Positions 1-9,699 of a stretch of DNA of 64,000 bases are shown here, piece after piece (the first letter of the stretch is position 1; every line of letters begins with the position of its first letter). Where the stretch lies: positions 2,542,001 through 2,606,000 of the forward strand of contig JAWHQI010000166.1 of NCBI GenBank assembly GCA_033032865.1, written 5' to 3'. The notes beneath the pieces were generated by a model that worked only from the letters and a program-made list of their open reading frames with translations, did not search any database and had not been told where the DNA came from. Source of the stretch: Dactylorhiza incarnata. Its lineage: Eukaryota; Streptophyta; Magnoliopsida; Asparagales; Orchidaceae. The translations under genes and the position numbers were made by a program.

Positions 1-1309
1 GCACAGTTAGCCTCACTAGAATTCTCTAGGGGGGGGGGTGAATAGAGATTTAAAAATATTTTGTGCAAAGTTAATAAATATATATTTGTGTGTGTAATAT
101 TCACAGATTTAAGCTTCCCACACACCAAAAAGAATTAAGCAAAAAAAATAGCAAAAAGAAAATCACAGCACAACACAAAGAAATATAGTGGTTCCCCAAA
201 CTTTGGGTAGTCCACTCTTCTACCCCCTTGGTAGGAATTCACTATCTTGCACTGAGTCTTTTGATAAGGAGACTCTTAGAACCAGCCTGAGTATTTTGAT
301 AAGGAGACTCTTAGAACCACTACAACTAAATCTTTTGAAGAGAGATTCTAAAAACTCGTTTACACAATTTGAGAGTGAAATAAGAATAAGAAAAAGAAGT
401 AGAAGAAAAACAATTAAAGTAAAAAGAATCTTCTTCCTAGCAAGAAGATTAGAAGCACAAGTATAGTGAATTTGAAATCTCTCTTCTATAGTGAGAAGGA
501 GATTGTAGGCCTTTTTCTCTTTCAGTGAGAGCTTTCAGGAATGGCAGCAGTATGGCTTTAGAAGGAGGAGAAGAAGAAGGCTTTTTCTTTGCTGCAGCAC
601 TCTTTCACTTTTCTCAGCTTTCTCACTTTTCACTTGGGAGATTTTCCTCTTTTTCAAATGGATGGAGTGGATCACTTCTTCTTTCTTCTTTTTCGACCTC
701 CTTCTGTATTTATAGCTCTGTTTATTCAAAAATATTGCTATAGGAGGATAATCAATTAGCAGTCAGAGAAATAGTAAGAAAGAAAAGTTTCCATAATCAT
801 TATTTTTGTAGAAGGAAGGAGATCATTCTATTTTCAAATAATGTCCATAATAATCTTAATCAAATTAGCGAAGAATCATTTAGAAGGAAAGATTGATTCA
901 GAACGGCTAGAAAAGAATAATATAATTTCATAAATTTCAGATCTACAGAAAGAAGGAAAGAGATCTGGCGTGTTTTTGAATCTGCCACAGAAATCGACGT
1001 GCGTCGATTACTATTCGACGTAAGCGTCAATTTCAGCCTGGCTAGACGTCGAGAAGAGAATATGGAAAGAGCGTCGACAGAAGTGTGTCGACTTCACTGG
1101 GTGCATCGACTAGAACTCAGAGTTACGTCGACTTTGGTTATATCGAATTCTGTTTAGAAATACTTCGACTCAGTATGAGAGATATGTTGGCTAAACTTCG
1201 ACGTTGCGTCGATTACTATTCGACGCATATTTACTTAAACTAATTTTTTTACTCTGAGAATACATATTCTGCTCATTTCTAGGGGTTAAGATAAATTATT
1301 TCCCCAACA
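1..1309 (-). repeat. E1 3' LTR (about 7 bases cut by the window edge)
   Basis: Matches 6052-7374 almost base for base. Read on the minus strand it begins TGTTGGGGAA at 1309 and would end CTTTCA just outside the window. It holds a CGTCGA/TCGACG palindrome cluster (about 990-1235), a TATA box, two copies of a TTGATAAGGAGACTC repeat (about 258-325) and a G run of 10 at 29-38 near the outer end. The other LTR has 44 G at that place. Confidence 0.9.
706..715 (-). promoter_or_regulatory. TATA box of the E1 3' LTR
   Basis: The minus strand reads CTATAAATAC, downstream of the palindrome cluster in transcription order and ahead of the R/U5 repeats. The same site occurs in the other LTR at 6788-6797. 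It is the best candidate for the core promoter of E1. Confidence 0.6.
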
Positions 1310-1324
1310 ATCTCCCCCTATTTG
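1310..1324 (-). other. Polypurine tract of E1
   Basis: The minus strand reads AAATAGGGGGAGATT directly before the LTR start TGTTGGGG. This is the plus-strand priming site used in reverse transcription, and it fixes the element's orientation. Confidence 0.85.
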
Positions 1325-1502
1325 TCTTAACCCTATTCATAGAGAAATTTTATCAGCTTGTAATCAACACATCAAAGCATATTTATAGAAAAGAGATATA
1401 TCAGAAGATAATGGGGAAAGAAATCATATAACAGACTATTTGTACAGATCAAGCAGTACTTAAGTATTAAAAATAGAGGACTGCATAAAATTGTTCAACA
1501 TA

Positions 1503-2843
1503 TCATTCAGGAGGAGTAGGAGGAGTTTTTCTCTTTCTAGAGAATACTAAAGGGAGATCAGGTCTTTTTATAGAGGTGAGTTGTTCCTGTTCATTCAGCT
1601 CCCCCTGAGTCAAAGCAGTCTGCTCCCCCTGAGATAGAACTTCCTGCATACCTTCTTTTTCTGCTTCTTCAGCTTCTTTCTCAGCTCCAGCTTCAGCTAT
1701 GACCTGATCTGGCTCCCCCTGAGCTTCAGCTTCTTGTTCAACTTCTTTCTCTACTCTACTTGCCTCCCCTTGTAAGAGAGTTACTTGTTGTTCAACCTCT
1801 CTTGCTATAGAAAGTACATCTGTTAGCTGTTCTGTAGTATGTAGCTCAGGTACTATTTCATTCTCAATGGTCTTAGGCAGAGCACGACTATCAGATTTTG
1901 ATGTTGGAGAGGATTTGTGTGAGTGAGATTTGTGGCTGGAGAGTTGTTCTTCATCTAACTTCTCCCCCTTCTTGACCTTCTTAGCCAAGGAGGTTAAGAA
2001 TGATTTAGTAACCTTAGATGAAGACACAGAGGTTTTGAGTACTTGCACAGAGGCATTTACCCCATCCAACTGGGTTTGCATGTGTCTGATAGAGGAGTGA
2101 ATTTGAAGGTAGTGTCCATCCAGCATTTCTTGAAATCTTTGGGTTGCTGACTGGATACACTGAGTGATGAGAGTTTCAGTGGATGGAGATGTTTCAGGTT
2201 GTGTTGGTGAAGGAGATAATGGTGGAGAAGTGGTTGTTGATATATGAGGTATGTGAGATGATGTAGGTAGAGAGGATGTGATAGTAGGAGGAGGAAGAGG
2301 TGGTGATTGAATTGGTGTATGTGAAGATGTAGTTAAGGTAGGAGGTGTGAGGGTAGTGGAGACTATTGGTGTGGATGATGTTGGTAGGGAAGAAATGTCT
2401 GTATGTTGAGGAGGAGGGGAAGATGGATGCACAGGAGAATTAGGAGGAGAGGGAGTCCTTTCAGAAATGGATCTAGGCTTGGGGATTTTCCTGGTCCATT
2501 TTGAGAAGAGGGCTATGGACATCCTTTTTCCAGGAGGAATGGGAATTCCTTTTGACCTACATAGGTCAGGGAAGGAGTGAAGGAGTACCTGACTCATGAT
2601 CCTCATGAAGGCATTCTCTTTGTGGGAATATTTGTGGCCTATCATCTTCAGTAAGCAGCTGCCCCAGTCTATCTTCTTTTTCAGCACAAGGCCCCCCATA
2701 ATGTTTAGTTGATGCTTGGGCACTGCATCATGGGCAGAGATTTTGCATAGTAGTATTTTTCCGACTATGTCTGCCAAGAGCCTATATTCATCAGAGAAAT
2801 CTATTTTCTTCAGGTGGATTGGTTTATCTTTGGAGAACTTCAT
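1503..2843 (-). pseudogene. Env-position accessory ORF (aORF), C-terminal part, 446 codons
   Basis: The open frame starts MKFSKDKPIHLKKIDF. The first ~120 residues form a conserved block (DIVGK, LLCKIS, SKGIPIPP, FSKWTRKI) shared with the E3 homologue at 54.9-55.3 kb. It then has a long Pro/Ser/Thr-rich stretch (about residues 125-230), a short helical block containing FLTSLAKKVKKGEK, an acidic Glu-rich tail and a basic end SRKRKTPP. No membrane segment is visible, so an envelope role is not supported. The conserved block loosely resembles domains annotated as putative plant transposon protein, which is a weak inference. QGEL, QGEP and QGEQ peptides are encoded by CAGGGGGAGC tracts like the PPT. 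A frameshift separates this frame from the N-terminal part at 2859-3252. Function is unknown. Confidence 0.65.
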
Positions 2844-2858
2844 GATGAGTAATAGATT

Positions 2859-3252
2859 TCAGATTTCCTCAGGGGTGAGTTCCACAGGTTCATCACCTGA
2901 TAAGGGAATGATGATGGCGATTAATTTAGTTACTCTTAGAAAATAATTTACTTTCCCTTTCTGATTTGGACAAGGATAGTGTACCTGATGGAAGATCAAA
3001 AGTGTCCCTAAGGTGTTCTGCAGAGATTGAGACAGGTGTCTCATAGAGTGTTCCTGTGATCTCTCCTTGTTCAGATATTTGAGCATGATTCATTAACTCA
3101 GTGAGTTCTGTCTCTAGGAGTCTGCATCTTGTGGAAATGAGTTTGTCTAGACCAGCTTCAGTGAAGAGAGCAATGATGCTCTTATAGTTTTCGGCGGCCG
3201 CTTGGAAGGATTCAAGATCAATATCGAAACCAGAGTTGATCTTGGGAGCCAT
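2859..3252 (-). pseudogene. aORF N-terminal part of E1, frameshifted
   Basis: A 108-codon frame starts with ATG at 3252 (MAPKINSGFDIDLESF) and holds an AAAENYKSIIALF helix, then LISTRC, matching the E3 protein beginning at 54582 (MDPPKVNSRFDVDIDSF). It shifts frame before the conserved MKFSKDKP block: the continuation (LSGDEPVELTPEEI, then a stop) lies in another frame down to 2859. The shared start, order and motifs between E1 and E3 show one ancestral protein of about 550-600 residues. No catalytic motif is recognised. Confidence 0.65.
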
Positions 3253-3624
3253 TTAGGTCAGTGAAATAGAGGAAGAAATGGCTGGACTGAGAAATGAGAA
3301 GGATGAGAGATGCAGAGAGTGTGCAGATTTCTAACTGAAGATTTTATTTAAGTCAGGTGAAACGTCGAGACGAGACACAACTCGAGGTTTATTCGGTACT
3401 ACAGTAGATGTGACCGAAAATATTTTAGTATTGCCGCTCTTTTTCATGAAGTTGACGTTGCGTCGACTGGAAGTCAATGTATGCGTCGGAAATGGTTTAG
3501 GGTTTCCTATCGACGATGCGTCGATTTAGAAATCGACGTGACTTTTATTTTGTCTTGAAAATTCTAAGTTTTTCTTGAGAGATTTTTTCTTCCTAAGGTT
3601 TTCTAAGTCAGCCTTGGATTAATT
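3253..3624 (-). promoter_or_regulatory. Spacer between gag and aORF with palindromes, candidate internal promoter
   Basis: Non-coding stretch between the gag stop and the aORF ATG. It carries several CGTCGA/TCGACG half-sites (about 3425-3540), then on the minus strand a CTTAAATAAAATC TATA-like box (about 3338-3350) roughly 90 bases before the ATG, and pyrimidine-rich tracts with CTCAG. The same order occurs in the spacers of E3 (54004-54581) and E2 (59081-59580). Promoter function is inferred. Confidence 0.5.
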
Positions 3625-4629
3625 TTATAGACAATTGGATTGATTGTGCCAGCATTGTTTGGCAATGTGGCTAGGTTTATTACAGATATAACACTTGATT
3701 GTCTTTAGATTATGTGAATTTGAGTTTAGAGAGGGATAGAGATGTTGATTATGATAACAATTTTGATTGGGATAGAAATTTTGATTAGGATAACAGTTTT
3801 GAAAAGGGTAGAGATTTTGATCAGGATGAATGGGTCCTGAATGGGGTTTAAGATAGAAAATTTTTGAAGGATAGATATGTCCTGTATTTAAGTTGTTCTG
3901 AGGTTTTATGCGTCGATATCTATTTGACGTATGTTGAGAGTTGCATCGATTTATATTCGGCGCGTTCTTTAGATTGCGTTGATCTTGAATCGATGCATGG
4001 GAGTAGTTGCGTCGATTGTAAGTCGACGTAATGCTATTCATGCATCGATTTGAGGTCGAAGCATCTAAGAGATTGTGTCGAGTAGAATTCGACGTACTGT
4101 CATTCATTCGTCGATATGAAGTCGACGTAATTGTGTCTTCACAGATTTTATTCTTCCCTTTTTCTGGTTGGAGATTTATTTTTTTATGAATTGTTTCTTT
4201 TGGCCTAGTAGCCTTCTTAGGAGGAGTTTGAGAGTCTTCATCTGTATAGTATGATGTTTCATCAAAATGGTCTATCTCCTTGAAGGTGAAGTCTTCTTCT
4301 TTATTCTGTGAGTATTCTTCTAAGTTTGTTGATTTTATGGGTTTAGTAAATTTAACAGGGCTCATCCAAGCAGGTTTGGTAGATGGTATTGAACTGGTTG
4401 AGGGATCAGCCCCTAGCCCCAGATTCTTATGTCTGATTGTTTGTTTTTCAGTGATTTCTTTAAGTGTTTGGCTTCTGACTTTTATAGATTCTTCAAAATC
4501 TTTAGCCTGGGAAACCTTATTCTTAAGGAGTTGATTTTCTATTTTAGCACTTTGTATTTCCTTTTCTGTTTTATAGATTTCACACCTTAGTTCATAATTT
4601 TTTGAACATGTATCCTCTATTTTTCTCAT
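3625..4629 (-). pseudogene. gag: E1 gag, C-terminal part with second zinc knuckle
   Basis: This 334-codon frame continues in the same frame as the upstream gag ORF; one TAA and a few codons separate them. It opens with a coiled-coil-like segment (KNYELRCEIYKTEKEIQSAK and following), then a low-complexity Asn/Arg/Ser/Thr-rich middle, then a Tyr/Pro/Asn repeat (YPNQNFYPNQNCY). It ends in a CCHC zinc knuckle, CYICNKPSHIAKQC, encoded at 3652-3693. Zinc knuckles bind genomic RNA in the particle. The Asn/Arg-rich middle (3905-4130) is encoded by repeated CGTCGA and TCGACG motifs like those of the LTR, so protein and DNA signal overlap. A similar knuckle is encoded in E2 at 62988-63029. Confidence 0.75.
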
Positions 4630-4674
4630 ATTGATTTGTTCTTTTAGATCCTTAATTTCTTGTTTAGCTTTTAG

Positions 4675-5937
4675 TTAATCTAAATAGAGTCCTTTAAAAT
4701 CACTTTTGAAATCATCACATAGAAAATCTATTTCATCAAAAATGCTTACCTCATCCTTATCCTCAGATTCCTCTATGAGAATAAGGCTATCTTCTTTTTC
4801 ATTTTCAGAAGAGATGCTTCCTTCTGAACCCGTTTCACTCCATGATTCAGCGACACATTCTTTTTCTGAGCTTCCAAGAGCCATTAAGCATAGGTCTTCT
4901 TGCTTAGACTCTTCACTGTCACTTTTAGATGAGGTGCTGTCTTCAGAGTCTGTTTCACTCCAAGCTTCTGCAATGAAGCTTCTTTCTTTCTTCTTCTCCT
5001 TCCTCTTGAGATCTTTCTTTTTCTCAGCATTTTCTGGACATTCTGGAGCAATATGTCCAGTTTTCCTGCAGGAGTAACAAATAATTTCTTTAGTAGGAGT
5101 CTTATCATACCTTGGTTTTGACTCTCTCCTTCTAGACCCATCTTTCCTGACCCATTTCTTGAATCTTCTGGACAGGAGGCTGAATAATTCTTCTTCAGTA
5201 ACAGGGGTTTCCTCTTCTGTTGCTTTTAATGCAATATTTCTATCTTTTGAGGAGGTTGGAGTGTTTTCCCTTCTTTCCTTCTCTTCTCTGGTTTTCAGTA
5301 GTTGCTCATAGGATTTGAGTTTTCCTAAGAGGACATCTGTTGAGATTTCCTTTTGTCCTCTAGTATCCCATATTGCCCATATTCTTGAGTCCCATGAACT
5401 TGGGAGACTCATTACCAATTTGTCATTGATCTCTGTGAGAGAGATCTCTCTATCCAAGCTCCTTAATTGATTCATGATCAGACTGAATCTGTCATACATC
5501 TCAGATATGCATTCTTCATGCTTCTTTTGAAAGTTCTCATATTGGGAGATCAATAGAGCCTTTCTATCTTTCCTTTCATCAGCACTTCCTTCTACTATCT
5601 TTGTAAGAGCCTCCCAGATTTCTTTGGCTGATTCACAGTCAACAACCTTTTGAAAGATTTCATCTGAGAGGGTTGAGACAAGAATGTTCATAGCTTTTGC
5701 ATCACTTGTTCCTGCCTTCTTCTCTTCAACTGTCCACTCAGCCCTTGGGACAAGTGTTTGAGTCACTTTACCACTTGAATCCTTTCTATAGGGCTTGGGA
5801 GGACCTATCAAAATAACATTAAACAAATCTTCATCAATAGAATTCATATAGATCCTAATTCTTGTTTTCCAAAGTGCAAACTTTTCAAGGTTGCAAATTG
5901 GTGGTCTGGTGGAAGCATAATCTTTGATTTGTGCTAT
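4675..5937 (-). pseudogene. gag: E1 gag, N-terminal part with first zinc knuckle
   Basis: Copia gag (UBN2-like) polypeptide. The reading frame extends upstream of the first ATG (5847) to homology with the family start: E3 and E4 have an ATG where E1 reads ATA (5935-5937), so the start codon appears lost. Conserved gag blocks follow in order: STRPPICNLEKFALWK, YMNSIDEDLF, FQKVVDCESAKEIWEAL, DERKDRKALLISQYENF, and CFPSSWDSRIW (in E1, SLPSSWDSRIW). The first CCHC knuckle, CYSCRKTGHIAPEC, is encoded at 5038-5079, followed by a Lys-rich and then Glu/Ser-rich acidic tail. It forms the particle core and packages RNA. The frame stops with a single TAA before the C-terminal part at 4629. It is about 400 residues as read here. 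Confidence 0.8.
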
Positions 5938-5947
5938 AAAAAGTTTT

Positions 5948-5952
<5 letters not shown>

Positions 5953-5982
<30 letters not shown>
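5953..5982. repeat. AT microsatellite
   Basis: An uninterrupted (AT)n run of about 30 bases in the E1 leader between the primer site and the gag start. It has no other recognisable role. Confidence 0.95.
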
Positions 5983-5985
<3 letters not shown>

Positions 5986-6030
5986 GTAGGATCTTTTTGA
6001 TCAAGGAGTTATCCCTTTTTGATCAACCTC

Positions 6031-6042
6031 GCTCTGATACCA
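6031..6042 (-). other. Primer binding site of E1
   Basis: The minus strand reads TGGTATCAGAGC, complementary to the 3' end of plant initiator methionine tRNA, two bases inside the LTR end. This is the usual Copia primer site and fixes the 5' LTR at 6045-7374. Confidence 0.9.
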
Positions 6043-6081
6043 ATTGAAAGTGCACAGTTAGCCTCACTAGAATTCTCTAGA

Positions 6082-6082
<1 letters not shown>

Positions 6083-6126
<44 letters not shown>
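6083..6126. repeat. Homopolymer run of 44 G inside the E1 5' LTR
   Basis: The run sits in the U5 end near the LTR border. The other LTR of the same element has 10 G at the matching place, and E3/E4 LTRs have 7 C on the other strand. It may be real slippage or an assembly artefact. Confidence 0.85.
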
Positions 6127-6787
6127 CGGGGTGTGAATAGAGATTTAAAAATATTTTATGCAAAGTTAATAAATATATATATGTGTGTAATATTCACAGA
6201 TTTAAGCTTCCCACACACCAACAAGAATTAAGCAAAAAGAAAATCACAGCACAACACAAAGAAATATAGTGGTTCCCCAAACTTTGGGTAGTCCACTCTT
6301 CTACCCCCTTAGTAGGAATTCACTATCTTGCACTGTGTCTTTTGATAAGGAGACTCTTAGAACCATCCTGAGTCTTTTGATAAGGAGACTCTTAGAACCA
6401 CTACAACTGAATTTTTTGAAGAGAGATTCTAAAAACTATTTTACACAATTTGAGAGTGAAATAAGAATAAGAAGAAGAAGTAGAAGAAAAACAATTAAAG
6501 TAAGAAAGAATTTTCTTCCTAGCAAGAAAATTAGAAGCACAAGTATAGTGAATTTGAAATCTCTCTTCTATAGTGAGAAGGAGATTGTAGGCCTTTTTCT
6601 CTTTCAGTGAGAGCTTTCAGGAATGGCAGCAGTATGGCTTTAGAAGGAGGAGAAGAAGAAGGCTTTTTCTTTGCTGCAACACTCTTTCACTTTTCTCAAC
6701 TTTCTCACTTTTCACTTGGGAACTTTTCCTCTTTTTCAAATGGATGGAGTGGATCACTTCTTCTTTCTTCTTTTTCGACCTCCTTCT

Positions 6788-6797
6788 GTATTTATAG
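6788..6797 (-). promoter_or_regulatory. TATA box of the E1 5' LTR
   Basis: The minus strand reads CTATAAATAC, the same site as in the 3' LTR. It is the likely core promoter for E1 genomic RNA. Confidence 0.6.
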
Positions 6798-7374
6798 CTC
6801 TGTTTATTCAAATATATTGCTATAGGAGGATAATCAATTAGCAGTCAGAGAAATAGTAAGAAAGAAAAGTTTCCATAATCATTATTTCTGTAGAAGGAAA
6901 GAGATCATTCTATTTTCAAATAATGTCCATAATAATCTTAATCAAATTAGCGAAGAATTATTTAGAAGAAAAGATTGATTCAGAACTGCTAGAAAAGAAT
7001 AATATAATTTCATAAATTTTAGATCTACAGAAAGAAGGAAAGAGATCTTGCGTGTTTTTGAATCTGTCACAGAAATCGACGTGCGTCGATTACTATTCGA
7101 CGTAAGCGTCGATTTCAGCCTGGCTAGACGTCGAGAAGAGAATATAGAAAGAGCGTCGACAGAGGTGCGTCGACTTCACTGGGTGCGTCGACTAGAAATC
7201 AGAGTTACGTCGACTTTGGTTACATCGAATTCTGTTTAGAAATACTTCGACTCAGTATGAGAGATACGTCAGCTAAACTTCGACGTTGCGTCGATTACTA
7301 TTCGACGCATATTTAACTCTGAGAATACATATTCTGCTCATTTCTAGGGGTTAAGATAAATCATTTCCCCAACA

Positions 7375-8440
7375 ATCTACATCGCTCCCGATCAACTCCC
7401 CTGTCAAGTGTTCCCGGCAACCTTGAAGGGACAAGCACGCACTTGGTTCCACTCCCTGTGAGATGGGGCCATCAACAACTTCGTAGAAATGGCGCAGCAG
7501 TTCGTCGACCAGTTCATAGCCAATCGTAGGATTGTCCTAGATCCCTCCCAACTCTCGGGAATCCGCCAGAACGACGGGGAAACTTTGAAGGATTTTTTTT
7601 TGACGCTTCACCTCTGAGGCTTGACAGATTCTGGGAGTCGACCCCGAGCTCCTGCGAGTAGTTTTCCTCGGAGGCCTCCGCCCAAGTGGTTTCTACTCAG
7701 CCCTAATGAGAGAACCGTGCCAAGTTACCCCGACCTCGTTCATCGGGTTGAAGCTCAGATAGATGCCGACGAGGCCATCGAAGCGCACCATCAACAGTTC
7801 GAAGGTAGCCAAGGAAGAAAGAGGATGTCAAATCAAGCCCCTCGTGGACGAGAAGAGCGGCGTGACGAGGGACGCCGTAGTGATGAACATCTCCGCGACC
7901 CCCAAAGAGACCTGGGTCCGCAGCCCCCCAGGATCTACACTCCGTTGAATACCACCAGAACAAATGTACTATATGCCATTCAGAACAACCCAGAGCTCCG
8001 CGCACCTCGGGCGTTAGCCCCAAACCCAAGTGGGGATCAGTCCAGGTACTGCGAGTTCCATCGGGGACCGGGCATACCACTGAAGAGTGTACCAGACTTA
8101 AGGATGAAATCGAACGTCTCGTCGGTCAGGGACTCCTAGGGAGATTCCTACAAGGCCAGGTTCCCAATCAGCCTCAGCAGCCTAGGGATGCAAGGGAGCA
8201 GCCTCCCGCTCCCCGGGGCGCGGAAGGAGGAAGACCGATGGTGGGAGAAATCGAAACGATCACTGGACCTCCCGTCCTAGCGGCGCAAATCCTCTCGATT
8301 GCAAAACCCCCGAGAGACCACGAAGACAAGAAGCTCAAACAGGACATTACGATCGCTTTCGGGGAAGAAAACCTGCAAGGATTATGACTACCGCACCAGA
8401 ATCCCCTCGTAATCAGCGCAGGGACCGGTGACCCTTGCTT
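7375..8440 (+). pseudogene. gag: T1 gag, 3' part
   Basis: Starts inside the conserved Ty3 gag core: translation gives LPCQVFPATLKGQARTWFHS, then FVEMAQQFVDQFI, typical of Retrotrans_gag. A TGA follows WFHSL and another stop lies near 7617. Downstream is an Arg/Glu-rich segment (REERRDEGRRSDEHLRD) and a degenerate Tat-type knuckle, YCEFHRGPGHTTEEC, reached by a frameshift near 8070. The remaining frame runs into the protease leader. Gag forms the particle shell. The N-terminal part is missing because E1 inserted here. Confidence 0.7.
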
Positions 8441-8444
8441 TAAC

Positions 8445-8924
8445 GTGAAGAGGATATTGGTCGATAACGGAAGCTCAGTTGATGTTCTGTTCCTTTCTAC
8501 TTTGCAAAGTATGAAGCTCACAAAGGATCACCTCAGCCCTGCAGCCGGGCCCGTCTACGGCTTCGACAACCGACCTGTCCCTGTTCAAGGCATGATCACT
8601 CTCCCTGTCACATTGGGCGAGTTTCCGAGACAGTCGACATACAGCATCCAGTTCGTCGTGGTGGAATCCACTTTCGCCTATAATGCCATCTTCGGGAGAC
8701 CGCTCCAGTCTATCTTTGGAGTAGTCTCATCTATTCCGCATCTGGCTATAAAGTTCCCGACCGCCGCTGGCATAGGAGTCGTAAGAGGGAACCAGGAGGC
8801 AGCCAAAACCTGCTATCTGAAGCAAGCTCAACCAGCAAAGGCAACCGCTCTCAATATCAATAACTTCGATATGCGAGACGAAGCTACTCTGCAGCGAGGA
8901 GCGCCCGTCGAAGGACTAGTATAA
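8445..8924 (+). pseudogene. pol: T1 aspartic protease
   Basis: About 160 codons around the retropepsin active site: RILVDNGSSVDVLF has the D-(N)-G-S triad seen in Tat proteases, followed by a flap region (VYGFDNRPVPVQGMI) and the hydrophobic YNAIFGRPL motif near the end. It cleaves the polyprotein during particle maturation. The frame stops at 8924 (TAA) shortly before the RT frame begins, so PR and RT are no longer joined. No ATG start is expected in this internal domain. Confidence 0.8.
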
Positions 8925-8969
8925 GTACCGCTCTCCCAACAAGACCCAACTCGGACTGTTCAGGTCGGG

Positions 8970-9698
8970 TTGCTCTTGTCACCAGAAGAGCGGGAAGAGT
9001 TCAAAACCTTCCTACAGGAGAACGAAGACATTTTCGCTTGGAGCCCAGAAGACATGCCTGGGGTAGATCCCGAAGTCATTTATCACTCTCTAAACATCAA
9101 CCCTGCTTGTAGGCCTGTAGTTCAAAAGAAGAGGAACTTTGCCCCCGAGCGGTTGAAGGCGAGCGAAGAGGAAGTAGCTAAACTACTGGAGGAACGATTC
9201 ATACGCGAAGCGGAATACCCCACGTGGCCCGCCAACGTGGTCATGGTAAAAAAGGCCTCGGGGAAGTGGAGAATGTGCATCGAGTACAGCAACCTGAACC
9301 AAGCATGCCCAAAAGATAGCTTCCCCTTCCCGAGGATTGACCAGCTCGTCGACGCGACGGCCGGCCACGAGCTACTTAGCTTCATGGATGCTTATTCTGG
9401 CTACAACCAGATAAGGTTGAATCCCGCGGATGAGGAACATACCGCCTTCCGCACCGACAGAGGAGTCTACTGCTACAAAGTGATGCTGTTCGGCCTTAAG
9501 AACGCAGGAGCCACCTATCAGAGACTGATGAACAAGGTCTTCAAGAACCTCATTGGAGAAACGATGGAGGTATACGTGGACGACATGTTAGTCAAAAGCG
9601 TCCACCGTTGCGACCACTTGAGAGACTTGGGAAAGTGCTTTCAGCTTCTCCATCGCTTCCAGATGTGGCTCAACCCAGCAAATGCACATTTGGTGTGA
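8970..9698 (+). pseudogene. pol: T1 reverse transcriptase
   Basis: A 242-codon frame with the Ty3 RT blocks: DIFAWSPEDMPG upstream, VVMVKKASGKWRMCIEYSNL, SFPFPRIDQLVDATAG, FMDAYSGYNQI, LFGLKNAGATYQRLMNKVF, and an intact catalytic YVDDMLVKS. It copies genomic RNA into DNA. The frame is lost at about 9695 within the thumb (NPANAHLV, then a stop); the reading resumes in another frame around 9700-9770. The DMPG and YVDDMLVKS wording is typical of Tat elements. Confidence 0.88.
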
Positions 9699-9699
9699 C

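Larger units (their letters stand above)
1..7374 (-). mobile_element. E1: non-autonomous Sirevirus-like Copia LTR retrotransposon
   Basis: Two near-identical direct repeats (1-1309 and 6045-7374) flank a 4.7 kb interior. On the minus strand the order is 5' LTR, iMet-type primer site (TGGTATCAGAGC), gag, spacer, accessory ORF, polypurine tract, 3' LTR. No protease, integrase, reverse transcriptase or RNase H is present between gag and the accessory ORF, so the element would need enzymes in trans. The window opens about 7 bases inside the 3' LTR, so one target duplication lies outside. The right flank interrupts the gag of a Tat element (T1). The Sirevirus-like assignment comes from the gag type, the primer site and repeated CAGGGGGAGC tracts near the 3' end. 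The absence of pol is seen directly; dependence on a partner is inferred. Confidence 0.85.
6045..7374 (-). repeat. E1 5' LTR (1330 bases)
   Basis: On the plus strand it runs from TGAAAGTGCACAG to TTTCCCCAACA, giving the TG...CA ends of an LTR. The U3 part (about 7060-7310) is full of CGTCGA/TCGACG half-sites. A TATA box lies at 6788-6797 and TTGATAAGGAGACTC repeats lie in the U5-proximal part. It is nearly identical to 1-1309 apart from the length of the G run, which suggests a fairly recent insertion. Confidence 0.92.

Noticed and set aside
1503..2843. Envelope protein
   Set aside because: Position before the 3' LTR is env-like, but no signal peptide, hydrophobic membrane segment or cleavage site is visible, so only a neutral accessory-ORF label is used.
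6031..6042. tRNA gene at the primer sites
   Set aside because: Only the short complement of the tRNA 3' end is present; no cloverleaf can be built around it.
7703..8080. Minus-strand frame opposite T1 gag
   Set aside because: Shadow of the gag region; no motif, and the plus strand shows the gag core and knuckle.
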